DNA of 64,000 bases from Clostridium fungisolvens (GCF_014193895.1 NZ_BLZR01000001.1:4340001-4404000), one strand, 5' to 3'; shown: positions 1 through 9,381, counted from the first letter of the stretch. The notes: a model not told the origin generated them from the sequence alone. Program-made: numbers and translations.

Positions 1-1949
1 TTCCTATGGTTATAAGAATTCCTTCTCTAAAAGAAAGGTCCTTAGATGAGAAGTTATTTTTAATAAAGAATTTTTTTAAACAAGAAAGTATTAAGATAAG
101 TAGAGATATTTATGTTTCCCTAAACACTATGAGAGCACTACTATCTTATGATTGTCCTAGTAACGTTGGACAGCTTAAAAGTGATATTCAATTAATTTGC
201 GCTAGAGCTTATTCTGAATATCTTACTAATATAAAATCTGATGTAAGAATAAGAAGCTCTAGTTTACCTTCTTATATTAAAGAAGGTCTTTATAAAGGCA
301 AGGAGCATCGTCTACTTTGGAACAAAATTGTAGGAACAGAGATAGAATTTTTTAAATTCTCAAATTGCTGCCATAACCTGCAAGATGATATATCCGACGA
401 GGATAATTGTATATATCAAATGATTGAAGAGAAATTAGAAACTTTACAATCACAAGGTATATCTAATATAGCTATCGAAAACATATTAGAAAAGAATATA
501 ACAAAATACTTTCATAGCCATGTTATTGGGGTTTCAGACGTAATTAACAGAAAAAACTTGCTCACTATTATAGATAAAGACTGTCTAGACTGCGTAGATA
601 ATGTGGTATATTTTTTAACTACTGAACTCAAAAGAAGATTAAATAGCAAAATTTATACTGCCTTAGCTCTTCATATAAACACTTTAATCAATAGGATAAA
701 TACAGACAACAGTATTGTTAACCCCGATTTAGATAAATTCAAAAATCTTTATCCTCTTCAATATGAGATTGCTTCTAAGGCTAAAAAAATAATTGAAAAA
801 TATATTAATAAATCAATTCCAGAAGATGAGGTAGGCTATCTTACAATTTTTCTTCTGCCTGAAGATGAATTTGAAAATAGCAGAAAGGATAAGGTGAAAA
901 TAATATTAATTGCTCACGGTCACTACACTGCTACATCTATGGCAGATGTAGCAAACCAGTTATTAGGAGAAACTTACGTCGTAGGTATAAATGCACCTCT
1001 TGAAGTAAGCCCTTTAAAAGTTCTGGACAAGCTAAGAGCATTAATTAAAAACAAACCAAATTCCAGCGGATATCTTTTGTTAGTAGATATGGGATCTCTT
1101 ACAACTTTTGCTGATGCAATAGTAAGTGAATTTAATATACCAGCTAAAGTGGTACCTCTAGCATCAACTCTTCATGTACTTGAAGCAGCTAGAAAAGCAC
1201 TCCTTGGATTTTCATTAGAAGAAATTCACAGGGAAGTAACAGCAGTAAATTCATATTTTCAAGGCGATAGATTTGATTTAAATCTTTCAAAGGAATCTAA
1301 AAAAGTTAGTATCATAACAGCCTGCTTAACTGGTGAAGGAGCCGCTGTAGCGATAAAAAGTTTCCTAAATAATACACTTAAGTATGATAAAAATTACTTT
1401 GAGATACTACATTTAAGTTGTCTCCACAAGAATCAGTTTGCTAAAAAGTTAGAAGATTTAAGAAAAAGAACTGATATATTATGCATTATCTCCTCTTTTT
1501 CTGTTTCAACAGATATTAAGCAATATGAAATGTATGATGTAATTAATATGAAAGCAATACCTGAAATCCAAGAAATGATTGATGTAAAAACCACTTTTTT
1601 AAAAATGCCTTCACTACTAAAAGAAAACATAGATAACTTTGATGGATATGAACTTTATAACTCAGTACTATCAACAGTAGAAAGGATTCAAAAAAATCTT
1701 TCTATCAAATTAGCAGATGAAAAACTTATTGGTATTCTTCTTCATTTATCATTTATGGTAAGCAGATTGTCTAAAAGTGACTACTCTATAGAGTACTTAC
1801 AACGAGATGATTTTGTGAGAGAAAATCGATATTTCTTTGATATAGTAAAAGATAGCTTAAATCCACTAAAGGATAAATATTTTATAGACATATCTGATAA
1901 TGAAGTATGCTATGTAACAAGCTTCTTCTTAAATCTTTCTTTTGCTTAA
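1..1949 (+). CDS. LevR-like sigma-54 activator with PRD and PTS EIIA domains (5' truncated by window)
   Basis: The frame is open to the left edge (a Pro codon precedes the first Met at 6), so the N-terminus and most of the AAA+ domain lie outside the window. The visible part begins with the end of a sigma-54 AAA+ module (RIPSLKER; ...YDCPSNVGQLKSDIQ around residues 48-62). A first PRD follows (about 175-285, His223 in ALHINT), then a mannose-type EIIA domain (about 296-410, AHGHYTATSMADVAN), a segment with an ITACLTGEGAA motif (about 435-450), and a C-terminal PRD (about 540-647). This is the LevR/ManR layout: an activator of PTS operons whose PRDs are phosphorylated by HPr or EII proteins. 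The second PRD1 histidine position, usually in a GY.T.H motif, reads VGYLTIF, so it appears lost. No target PTS operon is visible; it may lie to the left. The family call is firm, the target unknown. Confidence 0.9.
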   Translation, partial: PMVIRIPSLKERSLDEKLFLIKNFFKQESIKISRDIYVSLNTMRALLSYDCPSNVGQLKSDIQLICARAYSEYLTNIKSDVRIRSSSLPSYIKEGLYKGKEHRLLWNKIVGTEIEFFKFSNCCHNLQDDISDEDNCIYQMIEEKLETLQSQGISNIAIENILEKNITKYFHSHVIGVSDVINRKNLLTIIDKDCLDCVDNVVYFLTTELKRRLNSKIYTALALHINTLINRINTDNSIVNPDLDKFKNLYPLQYEIASKAKKIIEKYINKSIPEDEVGYLTIFLLPEDEFENSRKDKVKIILIAHGHYTATSMADVANQLLGETYVVGINAPLEVSPLKVLDKLRALIKNKPNSSGYLLLVDMGSLTTFADAIVSEFNIPAKVVPLASTLHVLEAARKALLGFSLEEIHREVTAVNSYFQGDRFDLNLSKESKKVSIITACLTGEGAAVAIKSFLNNTLKYDKNYFEILHLSCLHKNQFAKKLEDLRKRTDILCIISSFSVSTDIKQYEMYDVINMKAIPEIQEMIDVKTTFLKMPSLLKENIDNFDGYELYNSVLSTVERIQKNLSIKLADEKLIGILLHLSFMVSRLSKSDYSIEYLQRDDFVRENRYFFDIVKDSLNPLKDKYFIDISDNEVCYVTSFFLNLSFA

Positions 1950-1958
1950 ACTAATTAA

Positions 1959-2055
1959 AGATGAACCACTTCAATCCGAAATCTATTTTCAAAACTCCGC
2001 TGGGTTCTGAGTGGAGAATTTGAAAATATAAATTTAATTATGAAGTGGTTCATCT
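1959..2055 (+). repeat. Palindromic intergenic element, family A copy 1
   Basis: Outer arms AGATGAACCACTTCA and TGAAGTGGTTCATCT are inverted repeats enclosing an inner hairpin at 1995-2016 (CTCCGCT, loop GGGTTCTG, AGTGGAG). It sits directly behind the LevR-like gene. It matches the element at 17615-17713 along its whole length; the inner stem differs by compensating changes while the loop is nearly the same. Confidence 0.8.
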
Positions 2056-2082
2056 ATAGCATTACTTAGCCAAAATGATTTA

Positions 2083-2129
2083 TACTATATAAGACGCCCC
2101 AGGAACAACCTGAGGCGTCTTATATAGTA
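2083..2129. terminator. Bidirectional terminator hairpin
   Basis: A 16-bp perfect stem (TACTATATAAGACGCC and its complement) encloses a loop that can itself pair (CCAGG/CCTG). It separates two convergent genes, the LevR-like regulator (+) and the HAD phosphatase (-), and can serve both. Confidence 0.85.
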
Positions 2130-2133
2130 TTAG

Positions 2134-2949
2134 CTATTTTGGGTTTAATATAAATTTCTCAATAACATAAGAAACTCCATCTTCCTCATTACTTTTAGTC
2201 ACAAACTTAGCTAAAGCTTTTATTCTATCTTCTGCGTTTCCCATAGCTACGCTAAGACCTGCATATTGAAGCATCTCTCTATCATTATCAGCATCACCAA
2301 TAGCTATTATCTCTTCTCTGGATATTCCAAGATACTTAGCCAAGCTTTCTACTCCTAAAGCTTTATTACAATCTTTGTTCATAAACTCTATCATGTATCC
2401 TACAGTTCTAATCACACTGTATTCTTGCTTTAAGTCTTCAGGAACTTCATTCATAATTCTATCAAGAACATCACTTTCTTCTTCAAGAACAACCTTATGT
2501 ATTTCATCATTATCGTTTATCTCTTTAAGAAAATCTACTTTTTTTACCTTTAGGTTTAATCTTTTTTCCTCAGCCTCTGATAATTTGCTCAATTCACTTA
2601 CTAAATCTTCTTTCTCAGTAAATGCATGAACATAAGCACCTAATTCTTTTGTTCTTGTATAAATGTATTTGAGATCTTTACCTGTAAGCACTGCACTACT
2701 GCTTACTACTGAATAATCTGAGCATCTGCATATTACAGCACCATTAAGACCAATAACATAGTCATCTTCCTTATTAAGCCCTAACTTATCTAAATAATTT
2801 TTTATCCCTTGAACGGGCCTCCCGGAAGTTAATACTATCTTTATTCCCAAATCCATTGCCTTCTTTATACTATCTCTTGTAGAATCTAATAAAGATTTAT
2901 CATTTTGAAGAAGAGTACCATCCATATCTATTGCCATAAGCCTGTACAT
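2134..2949 (-). CDS. Cof-type HAD-superfamily sugar/nucleotide phosphatase
   Basis: A 271-residue protein with the HAD nucleophile motif DMDGTLL at residues 8-14, motif II TSGRP near 41-45, and motif III/IV near the C-terminus (GDADNDREML, where the acidic pair binds magnesium). The large C2-type cap between residues about 85 and 195 marks the Cof/YidA subfamily, cytosolic hydrolases of sugar phosphates and other small phosphoesters such as FMN or erythronate-4-phosphate. The gene is probably monocistronic: a terminator follows and the upstream reductase gene ends about 105 bp away. A paralogue at 4803-5642 is only about 25-30% alike by eye. The exact substrate cannot be read from sequence. 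Confidence 0.88.
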   Translation of the reverse strand: MYRLMAIDMDGTLLQNDKSLLDSTRDSIKKAMDLGIKIVLTSGRPVQGIKNYLDKLGLNKEDDYVIGLNGAVICRCSDYSVVSSSAVLTGKDLKYIYTRTKELGAYVHAFTEKEDLVSELSKLSEAEEKRLNLKVKKVDFLKEINDNDEIHKVVLEEESDVLDRIMNEVPEDLKQEYSVIRTVGYMIEFMNKDCNKALGVESLAKYLGISREEIIAIGDADNDREMLQYAGLSVAMGNAEDRIKALAKFVTKSNEEDGVSYVIEKFILNPK

Positions 2950-3054
2950 AATTCACCCCACCCTTTAAATTAATTATTATATAATTGAATTTTAAGGTTC
3001 TCCCTAAAGAAATCAGGAAGAACCTTAAAAATTTTAATACTATTAGATTTATTT

Positions 3055-4605
3055 TTAAACCGTAAACTTAGTTACTAATTGTTTAAAGCTTTCTTCATTC
3101 TGCTCTAACCAGTTAATAAATTCTACATTTTCTTCTTTGATAGTGTTAGCTAATTCAAATAAAAATTGTGGAACTTCATCCTGAAGTATATCCCCATAGG
3201 AATCACCTAGTCTAGTAACACCTTCTCCTAATGCACCCTTAACATAAAGTTCAAATACATTTTTAGATTCGTTATTTACTCTCTTCATCTTTCCTTGGAA
3301 ACCTATAGTTCCAATTTCATGTACTCCACAGGAATTTGGACATCCTGATATATGAACTTTTGGTAATATATCTTCAGTTAAGCCTTCTTCTTTAAATTTA
3401 GATATTATTTCTTGTAAAGTTTTTTGTCCATTTAATATACCAATTTGGCATGTAGGTACGCCTATGCAAGCTACAGATTGCTCTAATCTAGTTTCTCCAC
3501 CTAATGTTTTTGTAAGATTTATTAATTTTTCAGCTTCCTGCCCATTAAGATTTCTAATGTATAAGCCTTCATTCATAGTAAGTCTTACTTCTGTTTCATC
3601 GATACTTTTAAGTTCATCCAATAACATTTTTAAAACTGATAACTTTAATTGTCCCCCTATTGGATGGAAGTAGACACTATAAAGTCCTTCTTGCTTTTGT
3701 TTAAAAAGTCTAGAACTAATTAAATCTGTTTCAGCACCTTGCTTTACTACTTCTTTAGTCACTAAATCTAACTCTAGGTTTTGTGTTTCTTTAACTTGAG
3801 CTAAGTGCTTTTTATAACATTCTATAAATTGGTCAGCTCCCATTCTTTCCACTATGTATCTAATACGAGCCTTACCGTGGTTTTCGTAATCACCTTCAGC
3901 AATAAATAGATTAGTTATAGCTTCTACATGATATAGAACATCTTTAGGTTCTACTACTTCATCAAATGGCACTGCCAATCTCGGATTTCTCCCGATTCCA
4001 CCACCTATATATAATTTGAAGCATTCTTTATTATTTTCTTTTACTGCCAAGAACCCTAAATCCGCAACTGTTGCATGAGCCTCATCCGCATCACTGCTTG
4101 CAAAGGCAACTTTTAGTTTTCTAGGCAGTTTATAGCTTCTTATCTTACTTACAAAATGCTCATTAACTTTTATAGCATATGGCGTTACATCAAAAGCCTC
4201 TTCAGGGTCAACCCCTGAAAGTGGTGAAAGCGCTACATTTCTTGGGTAGTTCCCACCAGCTCCCCTAGTATATATTCCTTCTTCCAATCCTTTTAACATA
4301 ATCTCGCATATTTCATCTATTCCTAAACCATGAAGTTGTATTGCCTGCCTAGTTGTAAGATGTATTCCATCAAGATTATATTTGCTTGCAAAATCATATA
4401 TTAATTGAAGCTTATCAATTGATATTACTCCTGAAAAAGTTCTCAATCTAACCATAAATTCTGTTCCACTTCTATGAGCATATACACCCATACCGCCTGA
4501 AGTTTTCTTGAAATTATTTCTATTTATTTCTCCACTTAAAAACTTATGTCCTACTTCTCTAAAATCTTCAATATCACTTATTAACTGTTCTTTTAAATTC
4601 TCCAT
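3055..4605 (-). CDS. Siroheme [4Fe-4S] sulfite/nitrite reductase, ferredoxin type (NirA/Sir-like)
   Basis: A protein of about 516 residues with two ferredoxin-like half-domains and the siroheme/Fe-S cysteine set: C-x5-C in ACIGVPTCQIG and C-x3-C in HISGCPNSCGVHE (residues about 380, 386, 422 and 426). The siroheme and anion pocket carries LTTRQAIQLHG and RGAGGNYPRNV. Family members reduce sulfite to sulfide or nitrite to ammonia with six electrons; which one applies cannot be decided here. I prefer the ATG at 4605 because GGGGTGA lies six bases before it; a GTG nine bases upstream is the alternative. The gene stands alone. A smaller siroheme protein is encoded at 28361-29032. Confidence 0.9.
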   Translation of the reverse strand: MENLKEQLISDIEDFREVGHKFLSGEINRNNFKKTSGGMGVYAHRSGTEFMVRLRTFSGVISIDKLQLIYDFASKYNLDGIHLTTRQAIQLHGLGIDEICEIMLKGLEEGIYTRGAGGNYPRNVALSPLSGVDPEEAFDVTPYAIKVNEHFVSKIRSYKLPRKLKVAFASSDADEAHATVADLGFLAVKENNKECFKLYIGGGIGRNPRLAVPFDEVVEPKDVLYHVEAITNLFIAEGDYENHGKARIRYIVERMGADQFIECYKKHLAQVKETQNLELDLVTKEVVKQGAETDLISSRLFKQKQEGLYSVYFHPIGGQLKLSVLKMLLDELKSIDETEVRLTMNEGLYIRNLNGQEAEKLINLTKTLGGETRLEQSVACIGVPTCQIGILNGQKTLQEIISKFKEEGLTEDILPKVHISGCPNSCGVHEIGTIGFQGKMKRVNNESKNVFELYVKGALGEGVTRLGDSYGDILQDEVPQFLFELANTIKEENVEFINWLEQNEESFKQLVTKFTV

Positions 4606-4802
4606 TACTTTCACCCCAATAAATAAAGTTATTTTTCTGTCAATTACGCATTCTTATACAAAAGTATACTACTATATTTATTGTAAGTAAAACCATGATT
4701 TTAATCACAAACCTATTTAGATGACTAAAACACTATAAAATCTTGTTCTATCATTATCTAAGCTAATTTTCTATTCAAAGTATACTTATAAGAATAGGTG
4801 GA

Positions 4803-5642
4803 TTAAATCAATTTATGTTTCATAAAACTATTATAAATTCCTCCCTCATCATGAGTATCAGTGATATCATATGCAATTTCCTTTAACTTATCATTTGCAT
4901 TTCCCATAGCTATACCATATCCTACAAATTGAAGCATTTCAGAATCGTTAACACCATCTCCATAAGCGTAGCAATCTTCCCTAGATAAATTCAGATGTTT
5001 AAGAAGCAGCTCTATGGCTATAGCCTTATGTATACCAGGAAGTGATAATTCGCCACTGTTTTCACCAAATATAGGAATTGTAGCTGAAATAACGTTGAAT
5101 TTATCTTTAAATTCCTCTTTTATTATCTCTATTGAAATATCTGACCCTAAAAAAGATACTTTATTAATATCGCTTCTGAACAAGTCTTCATCTTCTATTA
5201 AGCATTCTATAAATGGTGACATACCTTCCTCTAGTTCCGCTCTTTCTTTTGAATCTAGATTAGGATCTCCAAAAAATATTTCTCTAAGATGTTTTTTGCA
5301 GTTTTTACTTGCATATAATCCACCATTTGATTCCAGATAAAAATCTATATTATTATCATTAAAATAAGTTACTAGATGTCTTACATCTTCATCTGCTACT
5401 CTTTTATGAAATAGTACCTCTTCTCCTATTTCAATATATCCCCCAGCAGCTGCTATAACTCCATCAAATCCAATCTCCATTATGTGATCAAACAGCTCTG
5501 CCTTCGAACGGCCTGTGCACAAAAATACATAATGACCATTTTTTCTTGCTTCTTTTACTGCTATCTGTGCACTCTCTGGAATTATCCCATTATCATTTAC
5601 TAAGGTTCCATCTACATCTAAAAATATTACTTTCTTACTCAC
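4803..5642 (-). CDS. Cof-type HAD-superfamily phosphatase
   Basis: About 279 residues from the GTG start at 5642, chosen because GGGAG precedes it at good spacing; an upstream ATG at 5675 has no such site. HAD motif I is FLDVDGTLVND, motif II is CTGRS, and motif IV is YGDGVNDSEML followed by GIAMGNA. The C2 cap domain lies between residues about 80 and 190. It is a cytosolic phosphatase of the Cof family, substrate unknown. It lies just downstream of the 6-phospho-beta-glucosidase in the same direction (72 bp apart), so the two may be cotranscribed and act on sugar phosphates, which is inference. Confidence 0.88.
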   Translation of the reverse strand: MSKKVIFLDVDGTLVNDNGIIPESAQIAVKEARKNGHYVFLCTGRSKAELFDHIMEIGFDGVIAAAGGYIEIGEEVLFHKRVADEDVRHLVTYFNDNNIDFYLESNGGLYASKNCKKHLREIFFGDPNLDSKERAELEEGMSPFIECLIEDEDLFRSDINKVSFLGSDISIEIIKEEFKDKFNVISATIPIFGENSGELSLPGIHKAIAIELLLKHLNLSREDCYAYGDGVNDSEMLQFVGYGIAMGNANDKLKEIAYDITDTHDEGGIYNSFMKHKLI

Positions 5643-5714
5643 TTGATTTCTCCCTTTATATAAAAAGAAGGTCAACTTTTACATCAACCTTCTAATTTAC
5701 TTAATATAGATAAT

Positions 5715-7136
5715 TTAAGCTAAATCCTCTCCATTAGTCTCAATTACTTTCTTATACCAGTAGAAACTCTTCTTAGGTCTTCTGCTCAAATCACCATTTC
5801 CATCATTATCTTTGTCTACGTAAATGAACCCATAACGCTTTTTCATCTCTCCAGTAGATGCACTTACTAAGTCTATACATCCCCACATAGTGTATCCCAT
5901 AAGCTCAACACCATCCTTAACTGCCTCTTCCATTTCAATTATATGATCTCTTAAGTAATCAATTCTGTAATCATCATTAATTGAACCATCTTCTTCTACA
6001 ACATCTACTGCACCTAATCCATTTTCAACAACCATTACAGGTATTTGATATCTATCATAAATATGGTTTAGTGTCCATCTTAATCCCTTAGGATCTATCT
6101 GCCATCCCCAATCTGAAGCTTTTAAGTAAGGATTTTTTAATCCTCCTAGTAAATTTCCTTTCGCTTCTTCTTGCTTAGCTGGATCAGCACTTACTGCATT
6201 AGACATATAGTAACTAAATGAATAGAAATCTACAGTACCTTCTTTTAGTATATCTAAATCTCCATCTTCCATTTTAATATCTATACCCTTTTCTTCAAAA
6301 TGTCGAAGAGCAAATCCTGGATAGTAACCTCTCACCTGAACATCTCCACAAAGCATGTTTTGTATTTGATCTGCTTTTTGTGCCAATAAAATATCATCTG
6401 GATTACAAGTAAGTGGATAAAGAGTCATATATGCTATCATACATCCGATTTTAAAATCAGGGTTAATTTCATGTCCTAATTTTACAGCTTTAGCACTTGC
6501 TACGAATTGGTGATGTAACGCTTGAAATCTTAGTTTAGCTGAATCTTCTCCTTCTTTAACTAATACTCCGCCTCCCATGAAAGCGCCAAAATCAATAGTT
6601 AAACAATTTATTTCATTAAAAGTCAACCAGTACTTTACCTTATCTTTGTATCTTCTAAAAATTGTTTCACAATATCTTACATAACAGTCGATAACTTCTC
6701 TTCCTGCCCATCCGTTATACTTTTGAGTAAGTCCAAATGGAGTTTCATAATGAGATATTGTTACTAATGGCTCAATTCCGTTTTTCTTTAACTCATCAAA
6801 TACATCATCATAAAATTTTAAGCCTTCTTCGTTTGGCTCTAATTCATCACCATTTGGAAATATCCTTGTCCAGTTTATTGACATACGAAAAGTCTTAAAT
6901 CCCATATCTCCAAACATTTTTATATCTTCTTTATAATGTCCATAGAAGTCAATTGCTTCATGGCTTGGATAATATGTTCCTTCTTCTAAAACCGGAGTAA
7001 TTCTTCTTGGGGTTGTATGTGTTCCACCAGTCATCATATCAGCAGTACTTGGCCCCTTACCACCTTTATTCCATCCGCCTTCGAATTGGTTCGCAGCTGT
7101 AGCTCCACCCCATAAAAATCCATCTTTCATCTTCAT
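5715..7136 (-). CDS. 6-phospho-beta-glucosidase, glycoside hydrolase family 1
   Basis: 473 residues, the usual GH1 length. The acid/base glutamate is in TFNEIN (Glu175) and the nucleophile in VVENGLG (Glu371). The C-terminal loop with SASTGEMKKRYGFIYVD (about 427-443) carries the Ser...Lys...Tyr set that binds the 6-phosphate in bacterial phospho-beta-glucosidases, so the substrate should be a PTS-imported beta-glucoside such as cellobiose-6-phosphate, split into glucose and glucose-6-phosphate in the cytosol. The start ATG at 7136 has GGAGGT upstream. No PTS EII or antiterminator gene is adjacent, and no RAT-like hairpin was recognised in the leader, so the transport partner must be elsewhere. 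Confidence 0.93.
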   Translation of the reverse strand: MKMKDGFLWGGATAANQFEGGWNKGGKGPSTADMMTGGTHTTPRRITPVLEEGTYYPSHEAIDFYGHYKEDIKMFGDMGFKTFRMSINWTRIFPNGDELEPNEEGLKFYDDVFDELKKNGIEPLVTISHYETPFGLTQKYNGWAGREVIDCYVRYCETIFRRYKDKVKYWLTFNEINCLTIDFGAFMGGGVLVKEGEDSAKLRFQALHHQFVASAKAVKLGHEINPDFKIGCMIAYMTLYPLTCNPDDILLAQKADQIQNMLCGDVQVRGYYPGFALRHFEEKGIDIKMEDGDLDILKEGTVDFYSFSYYMSNAVSADPAKQEEAKGNLLGGLKNPYLKASDWGWQIDPKGLRWTLNHIYDRYQIPVMVVENGLGAVDVVEEDGSINDDYRIDYLRDHIIEMEEAVKDGVELMGYTMWGCIDLVSASTGEMKKRYGFIYVDKDNDGNGDLSRRPKKSFYWYKKVIETNGEDLA

Positions 7137-7543
7137 AAAAATACCTCCTAAATGTTTAATTTAAATTGTAAATTATATTAACATTTATTATCTATTACTC
7201 TAAATTACCCTACAGCTACATTATAACCTTTTCATGCTGATGAATTTTTTCTAATTTTGAAAAGATTCAGTCACTACGATTAGCTTATAAATTACCTAAA
7301 CTATTCGAACTATCACTGAAATTTTACCTACATAAAGTATACTAAATAAAAAAAATCGCTTAATCGTCTTAAAACTTTTATAATTTCCTTTACAGTAAAA
7401 ATAAATTTGGGATATAAAACAACCTTACAGGTAGTTTTATATCCCAATATTTTATATAAAAAATCCTTAGGTTTATACCCTTAGATTTGTTTACACATAT
7501 ACCTCGCAAACTTTATGTTAAGAATGTCTGGTTTAACTATATA
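7137..7543. other. 407-bp intergenic region before the phospho-beta-glucosidase
   Basis: AT-rich. It holds the GH1 gene's ribosome binding site, a TATAAT-like box on the minus strand about 70 bp upstream of the ATG, and the nitroreductase terminator (7407-7447) with a family C trailer beside it (about 7385-7402). I see no ORF or riboswitch in it. Confidence 0.6.
7407..7447 (-). terminator. Terminator of the nitroreductase gene
   Basis: A 14-bp perfect stem (TTGGGATATAAAAC and complement) with a 13-nt loop. On the minus strand it is followed by TTATTTTTACTGTAAAGGAAA, the trailer motif also found after four other minus-strand terminators. Confidence 0.85.
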
Positions 7544-8143
7544 TTATTTAAATACCTTTACTCTTTCTTCTAGTGGTTGGAATTGCTTTTCACCTGGTTC
7601 TGCTGTTGGTTTTCCAAATGGCATTTGACCGATAAGCTTCCAATTGTTAGGTATGCTCCATTCTGACTTTACATCCTCTTCTATAAGTTCATTGTAGTGT
7701 TGCAATGAAGCTCCAAAACCTTCTAGTTCTAATCCTGTCCAAACAACAAATTGATGCATTCCACTTGCTTGCTGTGACCATACTGGGAAGTTATCTTTGT
7801 ATAGGGCAAATTGCTTTTGTAATGATTCAACCACACTGCCATCTTCGAAGAATAAAACTGTTCCGTATCCGTTTTTAAATGAGTTTATCTTTTCTTCTGT
7901 TGAACTAAATTGATCTGCTGGCACAACCTTTCTTAAAGCTTCTTTTGTAATATCCCATAGTCTATCATGTTGAGCCCCTAATAATAGGACTACTCTCGCA
8001 CTTTGTGAGTTAAATGCTGATGGTACATATTTCACTGCTTTTTCAACTATTTCCTTGATTTTATCATCAGAAACTACAGCCTCTTTACTAATCCCATAAT
8101 ATGACCTTCTAAGTTCTATTGCATCATAAAAATTCTTTTCCAT
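7544..8143 (-). CDS. Nitroreductase family protein (FMN-dependent oxidoreductase)
   Basis: 199 residues. The N-terminal RRSYYGISKE..VSDDKIKEIV, the PSAFNSQSARVVLL segment (about residues 41-55) and GFGASLQHYN (about 142-151) fit the nitroreductase fold, in particular the HBN1/YdgI-like branch. Such proteins are FMN-containing dimers that reduce nitro compounds or quinones with NAD(P)H in the cytosol. GGAGGT lies 8 bases before the ATG at 8143. The gene is monocistronic, with about 280 AT-rich bases upstream and a strong terminator behind it. The physiological substrate is not known for this branch. Confidence 0.85.
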   Translation of the reverse strand: MEKNFYDAIELRRSYYGISKEAVVSDDKIKEIVEKAVKYVPSAFNSQSARVVLLLGAQHDRLWDITKEALRKVVPADQFSSTEEKINSFKNGYGTVLFFEDGSVVESLQKQFALYKDNFPVWSQQASGMHQFVVWTGLELEGFGASLQHYNELIEEDVKSEWSIPNNWKLIGQMPFGKPTAEPGEKQFQPLEERVKVFK

Positions 8144-8426
8144 TTTATATTACCTCCAACTAAAAATTTATATTTTATATATGTTACTAGATTTTTTATT
8201 TTTATAAACAACGTTCTTATATATTATTGTTACCAACTAACTTATTGTAACTTGGTATATTTAAATTATATGATTTTAATTCTCAATAGTCAAGTATTTT
8301 CATAAAATTTTTTAGATATTTTTATTGCATAAAGAATAAAAAACATAAAAGATTTATACTATATCTTTTATGTTTCTATGTTTCATTATATTCATTTTAT
8401 ATATTCGTATACTTGAGGTATACAAA

Positions 8427-8819
8427 TTACCCTTCTATAACTTTTATGTAGACCTTTCTATCTCTCGGCCCGTCAAATTCACAGAAATATACTCCTTGCC
8501 AAACGCCTAGCATAAGTTCTCCATTTTCAATTATTATAGTTACCGATGATCCCATCAGTGAAGCCTTGATATGAGAAGCAGAGTTTCCCTCGAAATGTTT
8601 ATAAGCTTTGTTTTCTGGTGATATATTCTTAAATCCTAATAACATATCACTTACTACATCAGGATCAGCGTTTTCATTGATAGTGATACCTGCAGTAGTA
8701 TGAGGAACAAATACCACAACTAAACCATCATTTACGCCACTTTCCTTTACTCTTTGTCTTATGGTAGAAGTTATATTTAACATCTCATCAGTGCTGTGCG
8801 TTCTTATTTTATATTCCAT
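8427..8819 (-). CDS. yjbQ: YjbQ/UPF0047 family protein (secondary thiamine-phosphate synthase enzyme)
   Basis: 130 residues, the full family length. Conserved family blocks are visible: VVFVPHTTAGITINENADPDV (His and Asn/Asp cluster, about residues 36-56), HFEGNSASHIKASLMGSS (about 79-96) and GVWQGVYFCEFDGPRDRKVYI near the end. Members are small trimeric cytosolic proteins; some give weak thiamine-phosphate synthase activity in E. coli mutants, but the main function is unresolved. AAGGAG stands 7 bases before the ATG. The next gene upstream, a 53-residue ORF, is separated by a terminator. Confidence 0.92.
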   Translation of the reverse strand: MEYKIRTHSTDEMLNITSTIRQRVKESGVNDGLVVVFVPHTTAGITINENADPDVVSDMLLGFKNISPENKAYKHFEGNSASHIKASLMGSSVTIIIENGELMLGVWQGVYFCEFDGPRDRKVYIKVIEG

Positions 8820-8854
8820 TTACGATCTCCTTTTATTCTTTATAAATTATAAGC

Positions 8855-8882
8855 AAAAGAACCCAATCCAAAGGGTTCTTTT
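8855..8882 (-). terminator. Terminator after the 53-residue ORF
   Basis: A 10-bp perfect stem (AAAAGAACCC / GGGTTCTTTT) with an 8-nt loop lies between the small ORF and yjbQ. On the minus strand the right arm runs into TTTTGCTT. Confidence 0.75.
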
Positions 8883-8907
8883 AATGTATTTACTATCCTT
8901 ATATTAA

Positions 8908-9069
8908 TTATTCCGCTATAGCAGATAATCTTTCTAGATCAGCAATTATCACTCTTACTAAATCAAGTTTTCCTCGTGCATAATCCTTGTCATTTAAGTA
9001 CTCCATACCTAGTTCTATGCATCTTTCTGTCTCTTTATATTCACTTAATAATTTTTCTAATTCGCTCAT
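8908..9069 (-). CDS. Small conserved-looking protein, 53 residues
   Basis: The ORF is preceded by AGAGGTG at normal spacing from its ATG. The product starts MSELEKLLSEYKETERC and is entirely helical and charged, with a pattern like a two-helix TPR-type hairpin (LSEYKETERCIELG / DYARGKLDLVRVIIADLERL). I do not recognise a family. It lies just downstream, on the same strand, of the structured RNA at 9090-9330; a weak hairpin (AATCA/TGATT) with a T-run separates them. It may be cotranscribed with that RNA by readthrough. Real coding is likely from the ribosome binding site, the codon pattern and its own terminator. Confidence 0.65.
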   Translation of the reverse strand: MSELEKLLSEYKETERCIELGMEYLNDKDYARGKLDLVRVIIADLERLSAIAE

Positions 9070-9089
9070 CAATAACACCTCTAAATTTT

Positions 9090-9330
9090 AATAAAATCAC
9101 ACCTGATTGAATTTGTACTAATATACTTTAGCTTTACCAATCTTTCTCGGTAGTGCAATACCGTGGGACATCCGCCGAAAACTCGATACTTCCCATCCTC
9201 GTCAACTTAAAGATTCTTAAACCTCATTAAGTCCTGGCGCTTTATTTTTATAAAAAGTTTTGAATTTAAGTTTTATTCTAACAAAACCTTCTAAATTTAC
9301 ATTACCTCCTCTCTATTAATAATATGTAAA
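9090..9330 (-). ncRNA. Structured non-coding RNA, probably raiA-motif-like
   Basis: A GC-rich island in AT-rich DNA. On the minus strand AATCTTT (near 9212) pairs with AAAGATT (near 9143), enclosing several helices: CGGTA-TTGCAC-TACCG, a TCGA...TTCG hairpin, and GGGA/TCCC near GATGGGAAG...GTCCCACGG. The density of unpaired conserved-looking purines (GACGAGGATGGGAAGTATCG) is typical of a large structured RNA. From memory this layout fits the clostridial raiA motif, an abundant RNA of about 200 nt, but I cannot check the covariance model. No ORF of good quality is inside. The 5' end is estimated from a GGAGG-rich stretch near 9310 and a possible TATTAT box near 9320; the 3' end from the small hairpin near 9092-9106. 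Presence of an RNA is much surer than its name. Confidence 0.65.
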
Positions 9331-9381
9331 TCACTGATTTATTGAACCTTTTTCTTCTGTACGATTAATAATATTGTTGCA

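Noticed and set aside
9090..9330. 6S RNA, T-box or signal recognition RNA as identity of the structured RNA
   Set aside because: No T-box sequence, no SRP tetraloop/GGAA motif, and no single long stem with open bubble as in 6S RNA.
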